From Bacillota bacterium (GTDB lineage Bacteria > Bacillota > Negativicutes > Sporomusales > UBA7701), in NCBI GenBank assembly GCA_023415775.1, contig JAEZJM010000010.1, positions 62,001 through 126,000 of the forward strand: a stretch of 64,000 bases of DNA, given 5' to 3'. Positions 18,973 to 27,839 of this stretch are shown here, piece after piece (positions within the stretch are counted from its first letter, which is position 1; every line of letters starts with the position of its first letter). The position numbers and the translations under genes are program-made. The notes under the pieces are model-generated. The model was not told the DNA's origin. It saw only the letters and a list, made by a program, of their open reading frames with translations, and did not search any database.

Positions 18973-20190
18973 ATGCGGATACTCGTCCAGAAATTCGGCG
19001 GCACATCCGTAAGCACCGCCGAGCGCCGCCAGCAGGTCGTGGCGAAGATCACCGCCGCCAAGGCGGCCGGCTACGCGCCGCTTGTCGTCGTCTCCGCCCT
19101 CGGGCGGGCCGGGGAACCATACGCCACCGACACCCTCCTCACCCTGGCCAAAGAGGAATGCTCCGCCATCGGCAAGCGCGAACAAGACCTCATCATGGCC
19201 TGCGGCGAAATCGTCGCCGGGGTGATCGTCGTCGGCGCACTCAAAAAAGCCGGCCTGGAAGCCGTATTCCTCACCGGCCAGCAGGCGGGCATCATCACCA
19301 CCCCCGCCCACGGCGACGCCCAGATAATTCGCATTGACCCCAGGGGCGTTACCGACCACCTGGCCGCCGGCAGGATCGTCGTCGTCGCCGGCTTCCAGGG
19401 CGTCAGTGAAAACGGCGAGATTACCACCCTCGGCCGCGGCGGCAGCGACACGAGCGCCGCCGCTCTCGCGGCGGCCGTCAAGGCCGAGGCGGCCGAGATC
19501 TACACCGACGTCGACGGCATCATGACCGCCGACCCGCGGGTCGTGCCCGAAGCCGGCACCATCCCTGTCATCTCCTACGAAGAAGCTTACCAGCTCGCCA
19601 TCCAGGGAGCCAAGGTCATCCATCCCCGCGCGGTCGAAATCGCCCTCCGCCACGGCCTGCCGCTCAGAATCAAAAGCACCGCCGGCGACGCCGACGGCAC
19701 CCTCGTGACAGGCGACCGCGACGGCACCATCGAGCGCCTGCGAGGTCGCGTAGCCGTCGGTCTGGCCCACAAAAACGGCTACGGCGTCATCCGGCTCACC
19801 TGGGGAAAAGGGGGGGCGGGCGCCGCCGTGCTTGGCCGTCTGGCCGCCACCGGCCTTGATGCCGACCTCATCAACCTAACCCCGCAGGGCGTCGAAATCA
19901 TCGCCGCCCAGGCCGACATCGAGCTCGCCGCCGCCCAGGCCGCGGCCGCAGGTCTGAGCGTCGCCGCCAAGGCGGAAGACTGCGCCAAAATATCGCTCAT
20001 CGGCTGCTCATCCCCGGCGGCGGCCGTCGTCAACATCTTCGTCGACCTGCTCCGCCAGGCCAAAATCGGCGTCCTGCAGACCTACACCGGCCCGTACGCC
20101 GTATCCGGCATCGTGGCCGCAGCCGACCTCGTAGCGGCGCTCAGGGCCCTGCACGCCGGCGTGCTTGGGCAACGAGGCAAAGGAGAATGA
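18973..20190 (+). CDS. lysC: Aspartate kinase
   Basis: 405 residues. The kinase signature QKFGGTSVST lies at the N-terminus, LGRGGSDTSA near 156 and TDVDGIMTADPR near 177; the C-terminal third (about 250-400) holds two ACT domains for feedback control. It phosphorylates aspartate, the first step to lysine, methionine and threonine. AGGAGGGGAAACCCC precedes the ATG. The stop overlaps the ATGA of an upstream in-frame ATG of dapA. Neighbours make it the DapG-type isoenzyme of the diaminopimelate branch. Confidence 0.94.
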   Translation: MRILVQKFGGTSVSTAERRQQVVAKITAAKAAGYAPLVVVSALGRAGEPYATDTLLTLAKEECSAIGKREQDLIMACGEIVAGVIVVGALKKAGLEAVFLTGQQAGIITTPAHGDAQIIRIDPRGVTDHLAAGRIVVVAGFQGVSENGEITTLGRGGSDTSAAALAAAVKAEAAEIYTDVDGIMTADPRVVPEAGTIPVISYEEAYQLAIQGAKVIHPRAVEIALRHGLPLRIKSTAGDADGTLVTGDRDGTIERLRGRVAVGLAHKNGYGVIRLTWGKGGAGAAVLGRLAATGLDADLINLTPQGVEIIAAQADIELAAAQAAAAGLSVAAKAEDCAKISLIGCSSPAAAVVNIFVDLLRQAKIGVLQTYTGPYAVSGIVAAADLVAALRALHAGVLGQRGKGE

Positions 20191-20192
20191 TT

Positions 20193-21086
20193 ATGAGTAA
20201 ATTCGGACAAGTCCTCACCGCGATGGTCACCCCCTTCGACAAAACCATGGCCGTAGACTACGACAAGGCCGCCGAACTGGCCGCCTACCTCGTCGACCAC
20301 GGCAACGACGGCCTGGTAGTCGCCGGCAGCACCGGCGAAGCCGCCACCCTCACCGACCAGGAACGGCTCAAACTTTTCGAAGTCGTACTGGCGGCGGTGG
20401 GCGACCGGGCCTATGTCATCGGCGGCACCGGCACAAACGACACCGCCAAGTCCATCCACCTAACCAGGGAAGCGGCCCGCATCGGCCTGCACGGCGCCAT
20501 GCTCGTCGCCCCCTACTACAACAAACCCTCCCAGGAAGGCCTCTACCGGCACTTCGCCGCCGCCGCCGCCGCCGCCCCCGACCTGCCGCTCATCGTCTAC
20601 AACGTCCCCGGCCGCACCAGCGTCAATCTGCTGCCGGAAACAGTGCTAAAACTGGCGGCGATAAAAAATATCGTCGCCATCAAAGAAGCCAGCGGGAATT
20701 TGGAACAAATGAGCGAAATAATCCGAATTGCCCCTGAAGGTTTTCACCTCTACTCGGGCGACGACGCCCTCACCCTGCCGGCGCTCGCCGTCGGCGGCTG
20801 CGGCGTCATCAGCGTCGCCGGCCACATCGTCGGCCGCGAAATCAAAGCCATGATAGCCGCCTTCTTCGCCGGCGACCTTGTTCGGGCCAGGGAGCTGCAC
20901 CTAAAGCTGATCCCGGTATTCAGAGCCATGTTCATCGCCACCAACCCCACGCCGGTCAAGGCCGCCGTCAACATGCTCGGCCTCGCGGCCGGCGACGTCC
21001 GCCTGCCGCTCGTCGCACCCGGAGCGGCCGACCTGGACAAAATCCGCGCCGAAATGCGCAAACTCGACCTGCCGGTCAATACATAA
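20193..21086 (+). CDS. dapA: 4-hydroxy-tetrahydrodipicolinate synthase
   Basis: 297 residues, a class I aldolase TIM barrel. Pyruvate Schiff-base lysine in AIKEASGN (near 161), active-site tyrosine in YNVPGRTS (near 133) with its arginine, and the substrate loop AGSTGEA (near 41) are all present, as in true DapA rather than the sialate or hydroxyproline homologues. It condenses aspartate semialdehyde with pyruvate. The second ATG (20193) was chosen because AGGAG lies seven bases before it; the ATG at 20187 abuts the ribosome site and overlaps the lysC stop. Confidence 0.92.
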   Translation: MSKFGQVLTAMVTPFDKTMAVDYDKAAELAAYLVDHGNDGLVVAGSTGEAATLTDQERLKLFEVVLAAVGDRAYVIGGTGTNDTAKSIHLTREAARIGLHGAMLVAPYYNKPSQEGLYRHFAAAAAAAPDLPLIVYNVPGRTSVNLLPETVLKLAAIKNIVAIKEASGNLEQMSEIIRIAPEGFHLYSGDDALTLPALAVGGCGVISVAGHIVGREIKAMIAAFFAGDLVRARELHLKLIPVFRAMFIATNPTPVKAAVNMLGLAAGDVRLPLVAPGAADLDKIRAEMRKLDLPVNT

Positions 21087-21119
21087 CCCGTCAGGAGCGA
21101 AAAAAGGGAGGATGGGCCA

Positions 21120-21893
21120 ATGCAGCTCACCGGAGGATACACCAACTACGGGCAAGATATCGGCATCCTCATGCTCGATACCGTCTTCCCGCGTATGGTG
21201 GGCGACATCGGCAACGCCCGCACCTTCCCCTTCCCGGTCCGCTACAAAGTCGTCCGTGGCGCCCTGCCGACCAGGGTTGTCGAGCAGAACGACAGTCGGC
21301 TGCTGGCCGCCTTCGTCGAAGGGGCGCGGGAACTCGCGGCCGACGGCGTCAAAGCCGTCACCACCAGCTGCGGCTTCCTCGCCGTCTTCCAGCGGGAACT
21401 GGCGGCGGCCGTCGACATCCCCGTGATCACCTCCAGCCTGCTACAGGTACCCGCGGTCGAGAAAACGCTCGGGCCGGCGCAAAAAATCGTCATCGTCACC
21501 GCCAACAGCGAGCGCCTCTCGCCCCGCCATCTGACCGGCGCCGGCATCGACAGCGACCGCGACCGCCACATAATCTTCGGCCTCGAAGACAAAGAGGAGT
21601 TCTACACCACCTTTGTCCGTCAGAAAACCACCCTCGACGTCGCCGCCCTGCAAAGCGAAATGGAAGAAGCCGCCCGCGAGATCAGGGACAGATTCCCCGA
21701 CGCCGGCGCGCTCGTCCTCGAATGCACCAACCTGCCGCCCTTCCGGCGCATATTCGCCCGCGTTTGCGGCCGGCCCGTTTACGACATCCTGTCCCTCATC
21801 GGCACACTGAAATTCGCCCGCGGACCGGCGGGCGCCGCCGATGCCTGGCAGAACCCCGCCGAGCCGCTTCCCGCCGGTAGTCATCCCGGCTGA
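21120..21893 (+). CDS. Aspartate/glutamate racemase family protein
   Basis: 257 residues. Two alpha/beta lobes each carry a cysteine: TTSCGF (near 83) and LECTNLPP (near 203). The spacing resembles the racemase superfamily (aspartate/glutamate racemase, hydantoin racemase, maleate isomerase). This is likely a two-base racemase or isomerase of an acidic or cyclic amino acid, substrate unknown. It lies 33 bases after dapA and upstream of a Na+ symporter and an amine-oxidase complex, so it may interconvert the enantiomers imported or oxidised by those proteins. A GGGAGG site precedes the ATG. Confidence 0.8.
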   Translation: MQLTGGYTNYGQDIGILMLDTVFPRMVGDIGNARTFPFPVRYKVVRGALPTRVVEQNDSRLLAAFVEGARELAADGVKAVTTSCGFLAVFQRELAAAVDIPVITSSLLQVPAVEKTLGPAQKIVIVTANSERLSPRHLTGAGIDSDRDRHIIFGLEDKEEFYTTFVRQKTTLDVAALQSEMEEAAREIRDRFPDAGALVLECTNLPPFRRIFARVCGRPVYDILSLIGTLKFARGPAGAADAWQNPAEPLPAGSHPG

Positions 21894-21956
21894 CATATAA
21901 AATGTCGATAAACAATAAGATTTTGGTAGGGTTACCCAAAAAAAGGAGGTAGGTAT

Positions 21957-23405
21957 ATGGATCTCGGCACTTCTTTATGGCTTATTACCCTCGTACTCTG
22001 CGGCTTCTTCCTCTGGATATCATGGCGCGTCCAGGGCAAAGCTGGCGAATCTTTCTCTCAGTACGCCATCGGCGGCGGCAACTTCCCCCTCTACCTCATC
22101 CTCTTCACCGAGTTCGCCACCATCATGGGCGTCGGCAACTTCGTCGGCCATGCCGGCCGCGGCTATAGTCTCGGTCTGCCCTGGATGGCCTTCATCGTCG
22201 GCGAGCAGGGCTCGAAGATCCTCTTCGCCCTGCTGTTCGCCGGCATCGCCGGCCGCTTCACCTACAACACCGTCGCCGAAATGGCCGACGACCTCTTCGT
22301 CCGCGACAAGTGGACGCGGGCCATCGCTGCCCTCCTCGCCTGCTGCATCATGATCGCCTGGACCGGCGGCCAGGGCAAGGCCTTCGGCGCCATCTTCAAC
22401 ATCGCCACCGGCGCCGACCCGCTGCCCATCATCATCTTCTTCTCCGCCGTCTTCATCCTCTATACCGCCCTCGGCGGCATCCACTCCGTCGTCTGGACCG
22501 ACCTCTTCCAGGGCATCATCGTCCTCGTGCTCGGCGTCGCCTTCTACTACTTCGCCTTCGAACCCGTCAACTGGAGCTTCACCGAGCTGGGCAACAGGCT
22601 CAACGCCATGGGCAAAGGCGAGCTGTGGAGCTTCAGCAAAGTCAACCCCATGACCATGGTCGTCAACTTCGTCACCGCCACCGTCGGTGTGCTCTCCGCC
22701 CAAATCTACTGGCAGCGCTGCTTCGCCGCCAGAAGCGCCAAAATCGCCCGCAACGGCCTGCTGTTCAGCGGCTGCGCCGCCTTGGTCATGGTGCTCCTTA
22801 CCTGTCTCGTCGGCATGATCATCCTCACCCTCAACCCCAACCTCAAAGCCGACGACGCCATCCCCTGGATGCTCACCCACTACATGCCCGTCTGGCTGTC
22901 GGCGATGGTCTTCACCCTCATCCTCGCCGCCGGCATGTCCTCGGCCGACTCCAACCTCAACTCGGCCACCGTCCTCATCGTCAACGACCTCATCAAACCC
23001 TTCCGGCCCGACCTCGACGACCAGGCCCTCGTCAAATGCGCCAAGTGGCTTACCGTCATCGTCGGCGTCTTCGCCTGCTGGGCCGCCGTCCAGGCGTCCA
23101 CCATCCTCGGCCTCTTCGCCAAAGCTTATGCCATGGCCGGCGGCGGCCTCGTACCGCTGCTCCTTGTCGGCTTCCTTTGGCGCGAGCGCAGCAATGAGCC
23201 GCTCCAGATGGGCCGCAAGAACAGCAAAATCACCCCGTGGGGCGCCCGCGTCGGCCTTATAGCCGGTTCGCTGCTCACCCAAGTCGACGCCCTCGGCCCC
23301 AACCGGGTGCTTATCGCCCTCGGCGTCGCCATCGTCCTCATCGTCGTAGTATCCATGCTCACCCGCGGCGCCGCGAAAGACACGCCGCAAAGCGCCAGCA
23401 ACTAA
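21957..23405 (+). CDS. Sodium:solute symporter (SSS) family transporter
   Basis: 482 residues with about thirteen membrane helices. Typical SSS elements include YAIGGGNFPLYLI near the start, MGVGNFVGHAGRGYSLG, and the AAGMSSADSNLNSAT segment near 325 that forms part of the Na+ site. Family members import proline, pantothenate, monocarboxylates or other amino acids; the substrate here is unknown. AAGGAGGTAGGTAT precedes the ATG. A G/C hairpin (about 23417-23436) follows, before the oxidase genes, and could be an internal processing or partial termination point. Confidence 0.9.
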   Translation: MDLGTSLWLITLVLCGFFLWISWRVQGKAGESFSQYAIGGGNFPLYLILFTEFATIMGVGNFVGHAGRGYSLGLPWMAFIVGEQGSKILFALLFAGIAGRFTYNTVAEMADDLFVRDKWTRAIAALLACCIMIAWTGGQGKAFGAIFNIATGADPLPIIIFFSAVFILYTALGGIHSVVWTDLFQGIIVLVLGVAFYYFAFEPVNWSFTELGNRLNAMGKGELWSFSKVNPMTMVVNFVTATVGVLSAQIYWQRCFAARSAKIARNGLLFSGCAALVMVLLTCLVGMIILTLNPNLKADDAIPWMLTHYMPVWLSAMVFTLILAAGMSSADSNLNSATVLIVNDLIKPFRPDLDDQALVKCAKWLTVIVGVFACWAAVQASTILGLFAKAYAMAGGGLVPLLLVGFLWRERSNEPLQMGRKNSKITPWGARVGLIAGSLLTQVDALGPNRVLIALGVAIVLIVVVSMLTRGAAKDTPQSASN

Positions 23406-23460
23406 CACGACCGCCGCGTGGGGGGGCAGCCCCCCTTTGCGGCCAACAAGAGGTGAACAC

Positions 23461-23778
23461 ATGAGAATCCTCCGGCACCCCATCCTCGGAACTCTTGAAG
23501 AACAACCGCCGGTATTCATCGAAGTCGACGGCGACCCCATCCCCGCCCGCGAAGGCGAACCCATCGCCGCCGCCATCATTGCCGCCGGCCGCCTCAAACT
23601 GCGCCACACCCGCAAAAGCGGCGAACCGCGCGGCGTATTCTGCGGCATCGGCCGCTGCACCGACTGCGTCATGACCGTCGACGGCCAGGCCAACGTCCGC
23701 ACCTGCGTCACGCCCGTCAAAGCCGGCATGAAAATCGTCACCCAGGGCGCTTCGCCGGAAAGGGAGGCGAAAGAATGA
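23461..23778 (+). CDS. (2Fe-2S)-binding subunit of an amine-oxidase complex (HcnA-like)
   Basis: 105 residues, a ferredoxin-like domain with the cluster pattern C-x4-C-x2-C then C about 17 residues later (CGIGRCTDC ... TC). It matches the small subunit of HcnABC-type complexes (hydrogen cyanide synthase, opine oxidase, D-hydroxyproline or proline dehydrogenases). The start was placed at the ATG after AAGAGGTGAACAC. It overlaps the next gene by ATGA. Confidence 0.87.
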   Translation: MRILRHPILGTLEEQPPVFIEVDGDPIPAREGEPIAAAIIAAGRLKLRHTRKSGEPRGVFCGIGRCTDCVMTVDGQANVRTCVTPVKAGMKIVTQGASPEREAKE

Positions 23779-24878
23779 CCCAGGCAGACATCGTCGTCAT
23801 CGGCGCCGGCCCGGCCGGCCTTTCGGCCGCCGCCGAAGCAGCCAGGCTGGGAGCCGACGTCCTCGTCCTCGACGAGAATGACCGCCCCGGCGGCCAGCTA
23901 TTTAAACAGATCCACAAATTCTTCGGCTCCAAAGACCACCGGGCCGGCGTCCGCGGCTACGCCATCGGCGACTCGCTGCTCGCGGAAACCGCCCGGCTGG
24001 GCGCTCGCATCGAACTCGGCGCCGTCGTCTACGCCATCTACCCCGACCGCCGCGTGGCCGTCATCACCGCCGACCAGCGCCGCCTGCTCCTCAGCCCGAA
24101 GAAAATAATCCTCGCCACCGGCGCCTCCGAGAACGCCCTCGCCTTCCCCGGCTGCACCCTGCCCGGCGTCATGAGCGCCGGCGCCGTACAGACCATGGTC
24201 AACCTCCACCGGGTGCTGCCTGCGGAAAAGACCATCATGGTCGGCAGCGGCAACGTCGGCCTCATCGTCAGCTACCAGATCCGCCAGGCCGGCGGCCAGG
24301 TAGCGGCCCTCGTCGAAGCAGCCCCCGTCATCGGCGGCTACGGCGTCCACGCCGCCAAAATCTCCCGGCTGGGCGTCCCCATCCTCACCGGCCACACCGT
24401 AAAATGCGTCCACGGCGCCGACCGTGTCGAAGGAGTCACCCTCGTCGCCCTCGACGATCGCTTCCGGCCCGTGCCCGGCAGCGAACGCGACCTCGCCGTC
24501 GGCTGCGTCGCCATCGCCGTCGGCCTCACCCCGCTGGCCGAGCTCGCCCTCATGTGCGGCTGCAAATTCACCTACATCCCGAAGCTCGGCGGCCACCTGC
24601 CCGTCCACGACGACAACATGGAAACGACCGTCGCCGGCATCTACGTAGCCGGCGACATCACCGGCGTCGAAGAAGCCAGCAGCGCCATGGAAGAAGGGCG
24701 CCTCGCCGGCATCGCCGCCGCCGAAGCCCTCGGCCGCGTCGCCCCGCAAGAGGCCGCAGCCCTCAAGCAAGCCGTATGGGCGAGACTCAACGCCCTCAGG
24801 ACGGGTCGTTTCGGGCAAGCCCGCCGCGACGCCAAAGCGCAGATCACCGCCGAAGGGAGGGGAGCGCATGTCAGCTAA
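23775..24878 (+). CDS. FAD/NAD(P)-dependent oxidoreductase subunit (HcnB-like)
   Basis: 367 residues, a pyridine-nucleotide-disulfide-type flavoprotein. It has GAGPAGLSAAAEA at the N-terminus, a second dinucleotide site GSGNVGLIVSYQI near 158, and IYVAGDITGVEEASSAMEEG near 290. It corresponds to the alpha subunit of opine oxidase or HcnB. In many relatives the C-terminal [2Fe-2S] BFD domain is fused; here that domain is a separate gene at 25.4 kb. It overlaps neighbours on both sides. Confidence 0.87.
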   Translation: MTQADIVVIGAGPAGLSAAAEAARLGADVLVLDENDRPGGQLFKQIHKFFGSKDHRAGVRGYAIGDSLLAETARLGARIELGAVVYAIYPDRRVAVITADQRRLLLSPKKIILATGASENALAFPGCTLPGVMSAGAVQTMVNLHRVLPAEKTIMVGSGNVGLIVSYQIRQAGGQVAALVEAAPVIGGYGVHAAKISRLGVPILTGHTVKCVHGADRVEGVTLVALDDRFRPVPGSERDLAVGCVAIAVGLTPLAELALMCGCKFTYIPKLGGHLPVHDDNMETTVAGIYVAGDITGVEEASSAMEEGRLAGIAAAEALGRVAPQEAAALKQAVWARLNALRTGRFGQARRDAKAQITAEGRGAHVS

Positions 24879-25377
24879 CCTCGCCACCTGCGGCTATCTC
24901 TCGGCCGACGAACTCGCGGCCTGCCTGCCTTCGCACGAACGCATGGCCAAAGGCCCGGTAGCTGTCATCGAATGCGTGCAGGACATCCCCTGCAACCCCT
25001 GCGAAGAAGCCTGCCCCGTCCGCGCCATCACCGTCGGCCTGCCCATCACATCATTGCCCGTACTTGACGCCGCCAAATGTATCGGCTGCGGCGTCTGCAT
25101 CGCCAGGTGCCCGGGGCTCGCCATCTTCGTCGTCGACGCCTCCCGCCCCGGTGACGAAGGCACCGTCCAGCTGCCCTACGAAGCGTGGCCGCTGCCCGAG
25201 GTCGGCGAAAAGGTCGCCGCCCTCGACCGCGCCGGCCGCCGCGTCGGCGCCGGCACCGTCGAAAAAGCGCTGGCCTCGAAAGCCCAGGACCACACCGCCG
25301 TCGTCACCGTCCGCGTCCCCAAAGAACTGCTCAACACCGTCAGAGCAATCAGCGTCGAGGGGAGGGACGGACAATGA
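24868..25377 (+). CDS. 4Fe-4S ferredoxin-type subunit of the oxidase complex
   Basis: 169 residues. Two ferredoxin cysteine groups are present: CNPCEEACP near 44 and CIGCGVCIARCP near 71. The C-terminal half (about 90-169) has a small beta domain without recognisable motifs. It probably relays electrons from the flavin subunits. The reading frame overlaps the HcnB-like gene by 11 bases and the BFD-like gene by ATGA, so the whole block is one translational unit. Confidence 0.82.
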   Translation: MSANLATCGYLSADELAACLPSHERMAKGPVAVIECVQDIPCNPCEEACPVRAITVGLPITSLPVLDAAKCIGCGVCIARCPGLAIFVVDASRPGDEGTVQLPYEAWPLPEVGEKVAALDRAGRRVGAGTVEKALASKAQDHTAVVTVRVPKELLNTVRAISVEGRDGQ

Positions 25378-25673
25378 GCAAACACATCTGCCGCTGCGAA
25401 GAAGTAAGCGAAGACGAGGTCCGTCAGGCCATCGCCGACGGCGCCACAACCGTCACCGGCGTCAAAAGACGCACCGGAGCCGGCATGGGTCTCTGCCAGG
25501 GCCGCACCTGCCGCCGGCTAATCGTCGGCCTCATCGCCGCCGAAACCGGCCAGAACCCTGCCGAAATAGAAACATCCTCCGTCCGCCCACCGGTGCGCCC
25601 CGTCACCGTCGAAGCGCTGTTGCGCCCTGCCGGCGAGCCAGGAGGATGCAAATGCCGGGAGGAGGACAAATGA
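25374..25673 (+). CDS. BFD-like [2Fe-2S]-binding protein
   Basis: 99 residues. The N-terminal 55 residues match the bacterioferritin-associated ferredoxin-like domain: CRCEEV at the start, then GMGLCQGRTCR, with the GAGMG turn. The remaining 40 residues are low-complexity and end in a CKC pair. In HcnB and GlpA homologues this domain is fused to the flavoprotein; here it is encoded separately. It overlaps both neighbours. Confidence 0.85.
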   Translation: MSKHICRCEEVSEDEVRQAIADGATTVTGVKRRTGAGMGLCQGRTCRRLIVGLIAAETGQNPAEIETSSVRPPVRPVTVEALLRPAGEPGGCKCREEDK

Positions 25674-26854
25674 GCGAGCGCACCGCAGACGTAATCATCA
25701 TCGGCGGCGGGGTCATCGGCACCTCCATCGCCTACTACCTCACAAAACTGGGTCTCAAGCCCGTCCTCCTCGAGCGCGGCGACATCTGCGCCGGCACCTC
25801 CGGGGCCTGCGACAAAGCGATCAGCATGCAGTCCAAGAACCCCGGCCTGCACCTCGACCTCGCGCTGGAAAGCTCGGCCATGTTCCCCGCCCTCGGCGAA
25901 GAACTCGGCGCCGAGCTCGACTACCACCGCTGCGGCGGCATGATCGCCATCGAAAACGAACGCCAGATGGCCATCATGGAAAAATTCGTCGAGCGCCAGA
26001 AAAGTCACGGCCTGCCGGTCGAAATCCTCGGCGGCGACGAAGCCAGCAGGCGCCAACCCGCCTTCGCCCCGTCCGTCATCGCCGCCACCCACAGCCCCGC
26101 CGACGCCGAAGTCAGCCCCCTCAAACTCACATTCGCCTTCGCCCGCGCCGCGCGCCGCGGCGGCGCCGACATCAGGACCGGCGCGGAAGTCCGCGGCCTG
26201 CTGACGAACGCCGGCAGGGTGGAAGGGGTCGTAACCCAGGCCGGTAACATCAAAGCCGGCGTTGTCGTCAACGCCGCCGGCGTGTTCGCTCCCGCCATCG
26301 GCCGCATGGCCGGCCTCGAACTGCCCATCAAACCGCGGCGCGGCCAGATCATCGTCACCGAACCCATGCCCCCCATGATCCACGGGGAAATCTGGAGTGC
26401 CCGCTACATCGTCGCCAAATACAACCCCGAAATGATCCGCAGCGAGGACCCCGAAGCCGCCGACCTCGGCGTAGGGCTGGCGGCCGGGCAGACCGCCGAA
26501 GGCACGCTGCTAATCGGCGGCACCAGGGAATTCGTCGGCTACGACACCGCCGTCACCCCCGAAGCCACCGCCGCCGTCCTCAGGCACGCCGTCAGCATCC
26601 TGCCATTCCTCGCCAAAATCCACGTCATCCGCACCTTTGCCGGCCTCAGGCCCTACACCCCCGACGGCATGCCCATCCTCGGCCCCGTCGACGGCCTCGA
26701 AGGCTTCATCATGGCGGCCGGCCACGAAGGCGACGGCATCGCCCTCGCGCCGATAACCGGCAAAATGCTCGCCGCATACATCGCCGGCGCCGAAACCGAC
26801 AAGCGACTGCGGCAGCTAACCCTCAGCCGTTTCCAGCCCCAGCAGGCGCAATAA
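25670..26854 (+). CDS. FAD-dependent amine/amino-acid oxidase (HcnC/DadA-like)
   Basis: 394 residues of the DAO superfamily. IIIGGGVIGTSIAYYL is the FAD site, VVNAAGVFAPAIG lies near 200, and LRPYTPDGMPILGPVDGLEGFIMAAGHEGDGI is the conserved C-terminal FAD and substrate region. Relatives oxidise glycine, sarcosine, proline, D-amino acids or opines. It is the catalytic subunit of the five-gene complex here. It is the last gene before a terminator. Its substrate is unknown; the adjacent racemase-family protein favours an amino acid or imino acid. Confidence 0.87.
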   Translation: MSERTADVIIIGGGVIGTSIAYYLTKLGLKPVLLERGDICAGTSGACDKAISMQSKNPGLHLDLALESSAMFPALGEELGAELDYHRCGGMIAIENERQMAIMEKFVERQKSHGLPVEILGGDEASRRQPAFAPSVIAATHSPADAEVSPLKLTFAFARAARRGGADIRTGAEVRGLLTNAGRVEGVVTQAGNIKAGVVVNAAGVFAPAIGRMAGLELPIKPRRGQIIVTEPMPPMIHGEIWSARYIVAKYNPEMIRSEDPEAADLGVGLAAGQTAEGTLLIGGTREFVGYDTAVTPEATAAVLRHAVSILPFLAKIHVIRTFAGLRPYTPDGMPILGPVDGLEGFIMAAGHEGDGIALAPITGKMLAAYIAGAETDKRLRQLTLSRFQPQQAQ

Positions 26855-26860
26855 ACAGAA

Positions 26861-26887
26861 AAACCGGGCGCATACCGCCCGGTTTTT
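26861..26887 (+). terminator. Terminator of the sigma-54 operon
   Basis: The arms AAACCGGGCG and CGCCCGGTTT flank a five-base loop and are followed by TTT. It ends the run that begins at asd. Confidence 0.88.
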
Positions 26888-26925
26888 GCTTTCAACTGAA
26901 GACCGCCAAACATCCATAATCCTAA

Positions 26926-26954
26926 TTGCATCTTGGACACGGCAGACCTATAAT
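26926..26954 (+). promoter_or_regulatory. Sigma-A promoter of hydroxypyruvate isomerase
   Basis: TTGCAT (26926-26931) and TATAAT (26949-26954) with a 17-base spacer, 35 bases upstream of the start. Confidence 0.75.
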
Positions 26955-26989
26955 AAAAGCAGTCAATAATCTGCCGGCGAGGTGAAACC

Positions 26990-27775
26990 ATGCCCAAATT
27001 CGCCGCCAACCTCAGCTTCCTCTTCACCGAAGTCCCGTTCCCGGAACGTTTCGCCCTCGCCCGCGAGGCCGGCTTCACCGCCGTCGAATACCACTTCCCC
27101 TACGACTACAGCCCGGCCGCCCTCAAAGAGCGTCTTGAAGCCAACGGCCTCAGCCAGATCCTTTTCAACATGCCTCCCGGCGACTGGGCTTCAGGCGAGC
27201 GCGGCATTGCCGCCCTTCCCGGACGGAGCGCGGAATTCCGGGCCGGGGTGAGCAAAGCCGTCGAATACGCCCGCGCTTTAGGCGTGCCGCGGGTCAACTG
27301 CCTGGCAGGCATAAAGGTCGAAGGCCACAGCGAAGCCGAGCACCGGCAGACGCTCGCCGCCAACGTGCGCTACGCCGCCGAAGCCTTCCGCGCCAACGGC
27401 CTCAGCCTCGTCATCGAAGCCATCAACCGCTTCGACATGCCCGGCTTCCTCCTCAACAAGACCTCCCAGGTACTCGACCTCATCGAAGAAGTCGCCATGC
27501 CCAATGTCTTCCTCCAGTACGACATCTACCACGCCCAGCGGGAAGAAGGCGGCCTTATCAACACCCTGCGCAGCCATATCGCCCGCATCGGCCACATCCA
27601 GATCGCCGACAACCCCGGCCGTCACCAGCCGGGCACCGGGGAAATCGACTACCCCTGCATCCTCGCCGAGCTCGACGCCCTCGGCTACCGGGGCCACATC
27701 GGCCTCGAATACATCCCCAGCCCCGGCACCGCAGCCTCCCTCGGGTGGATAAAACAGTTCGGCTACACGCTATGA
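26990..27775 (+). CDS. hyi: Hydroxypyruvate isomerase-like TIM-barrel protein
   Basis: 261 residues, AP-endonuclease-2/xylose isomerase-like barrel. Hyi-type motifs include KFAANLSFLFTEVPF at the start, EAINRFDMPGFLL near 139, QYDIYHAQ with metal ligands near 178, and GLEYIP near the end. Hyi interconverts hydroxypyruvate and tartronate semialdehyde in glyoxylate metabolism, which fits the GlcDF pair at 4-7 kb, though they are far apart. GAGGTGAAACC precedes the ATG. It has its own promoter and is followed by a cupin gene. Confidence 0.85.
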   Translation: MPKFAANLSFLFTEVPFPERFALAREAGFTAVEYHFPYDYSPAALKERLEANGLSQILFNMPPGDWASGERGIAALPGRSAEFRAGVSKAVEYARALGVPRVNCLAGIKVEGHSEAEHRQTLAANVRYAAEAFRANGLSLVIEAINRFDMPGFLLNKTSQVLDLIEEVAMPNVFLQYDIYHAQREEGGLINTLRSHIARIGHIQIADNPGRHQPGTGEIDYPCILAELDALGYRGHIGLEYIPSPGTAASLGWIKQFGYTL

Positions 27776-27839
27776 GCAGGAAAAGCCGCCGCGGCGGAGA
27801 AATAAAACAGCGCGAAAACATCCGGGGAGGGCGATAATA

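Noticed and set aside
20187..20192. Upstream ATG as the dapA start
   Set aside because: It directly abuts the AGGAGA site, whereas the second ATG is seven bases downstream, the usual distance.
25064..25670. Upstream extension of the HcnC-like gene over the ferredoxin genes
   Set aside because: Two well-supported Fe-S genes occupy this stretch in other frames, and a proper ATG with GGAGGACAA begins the oxidase.
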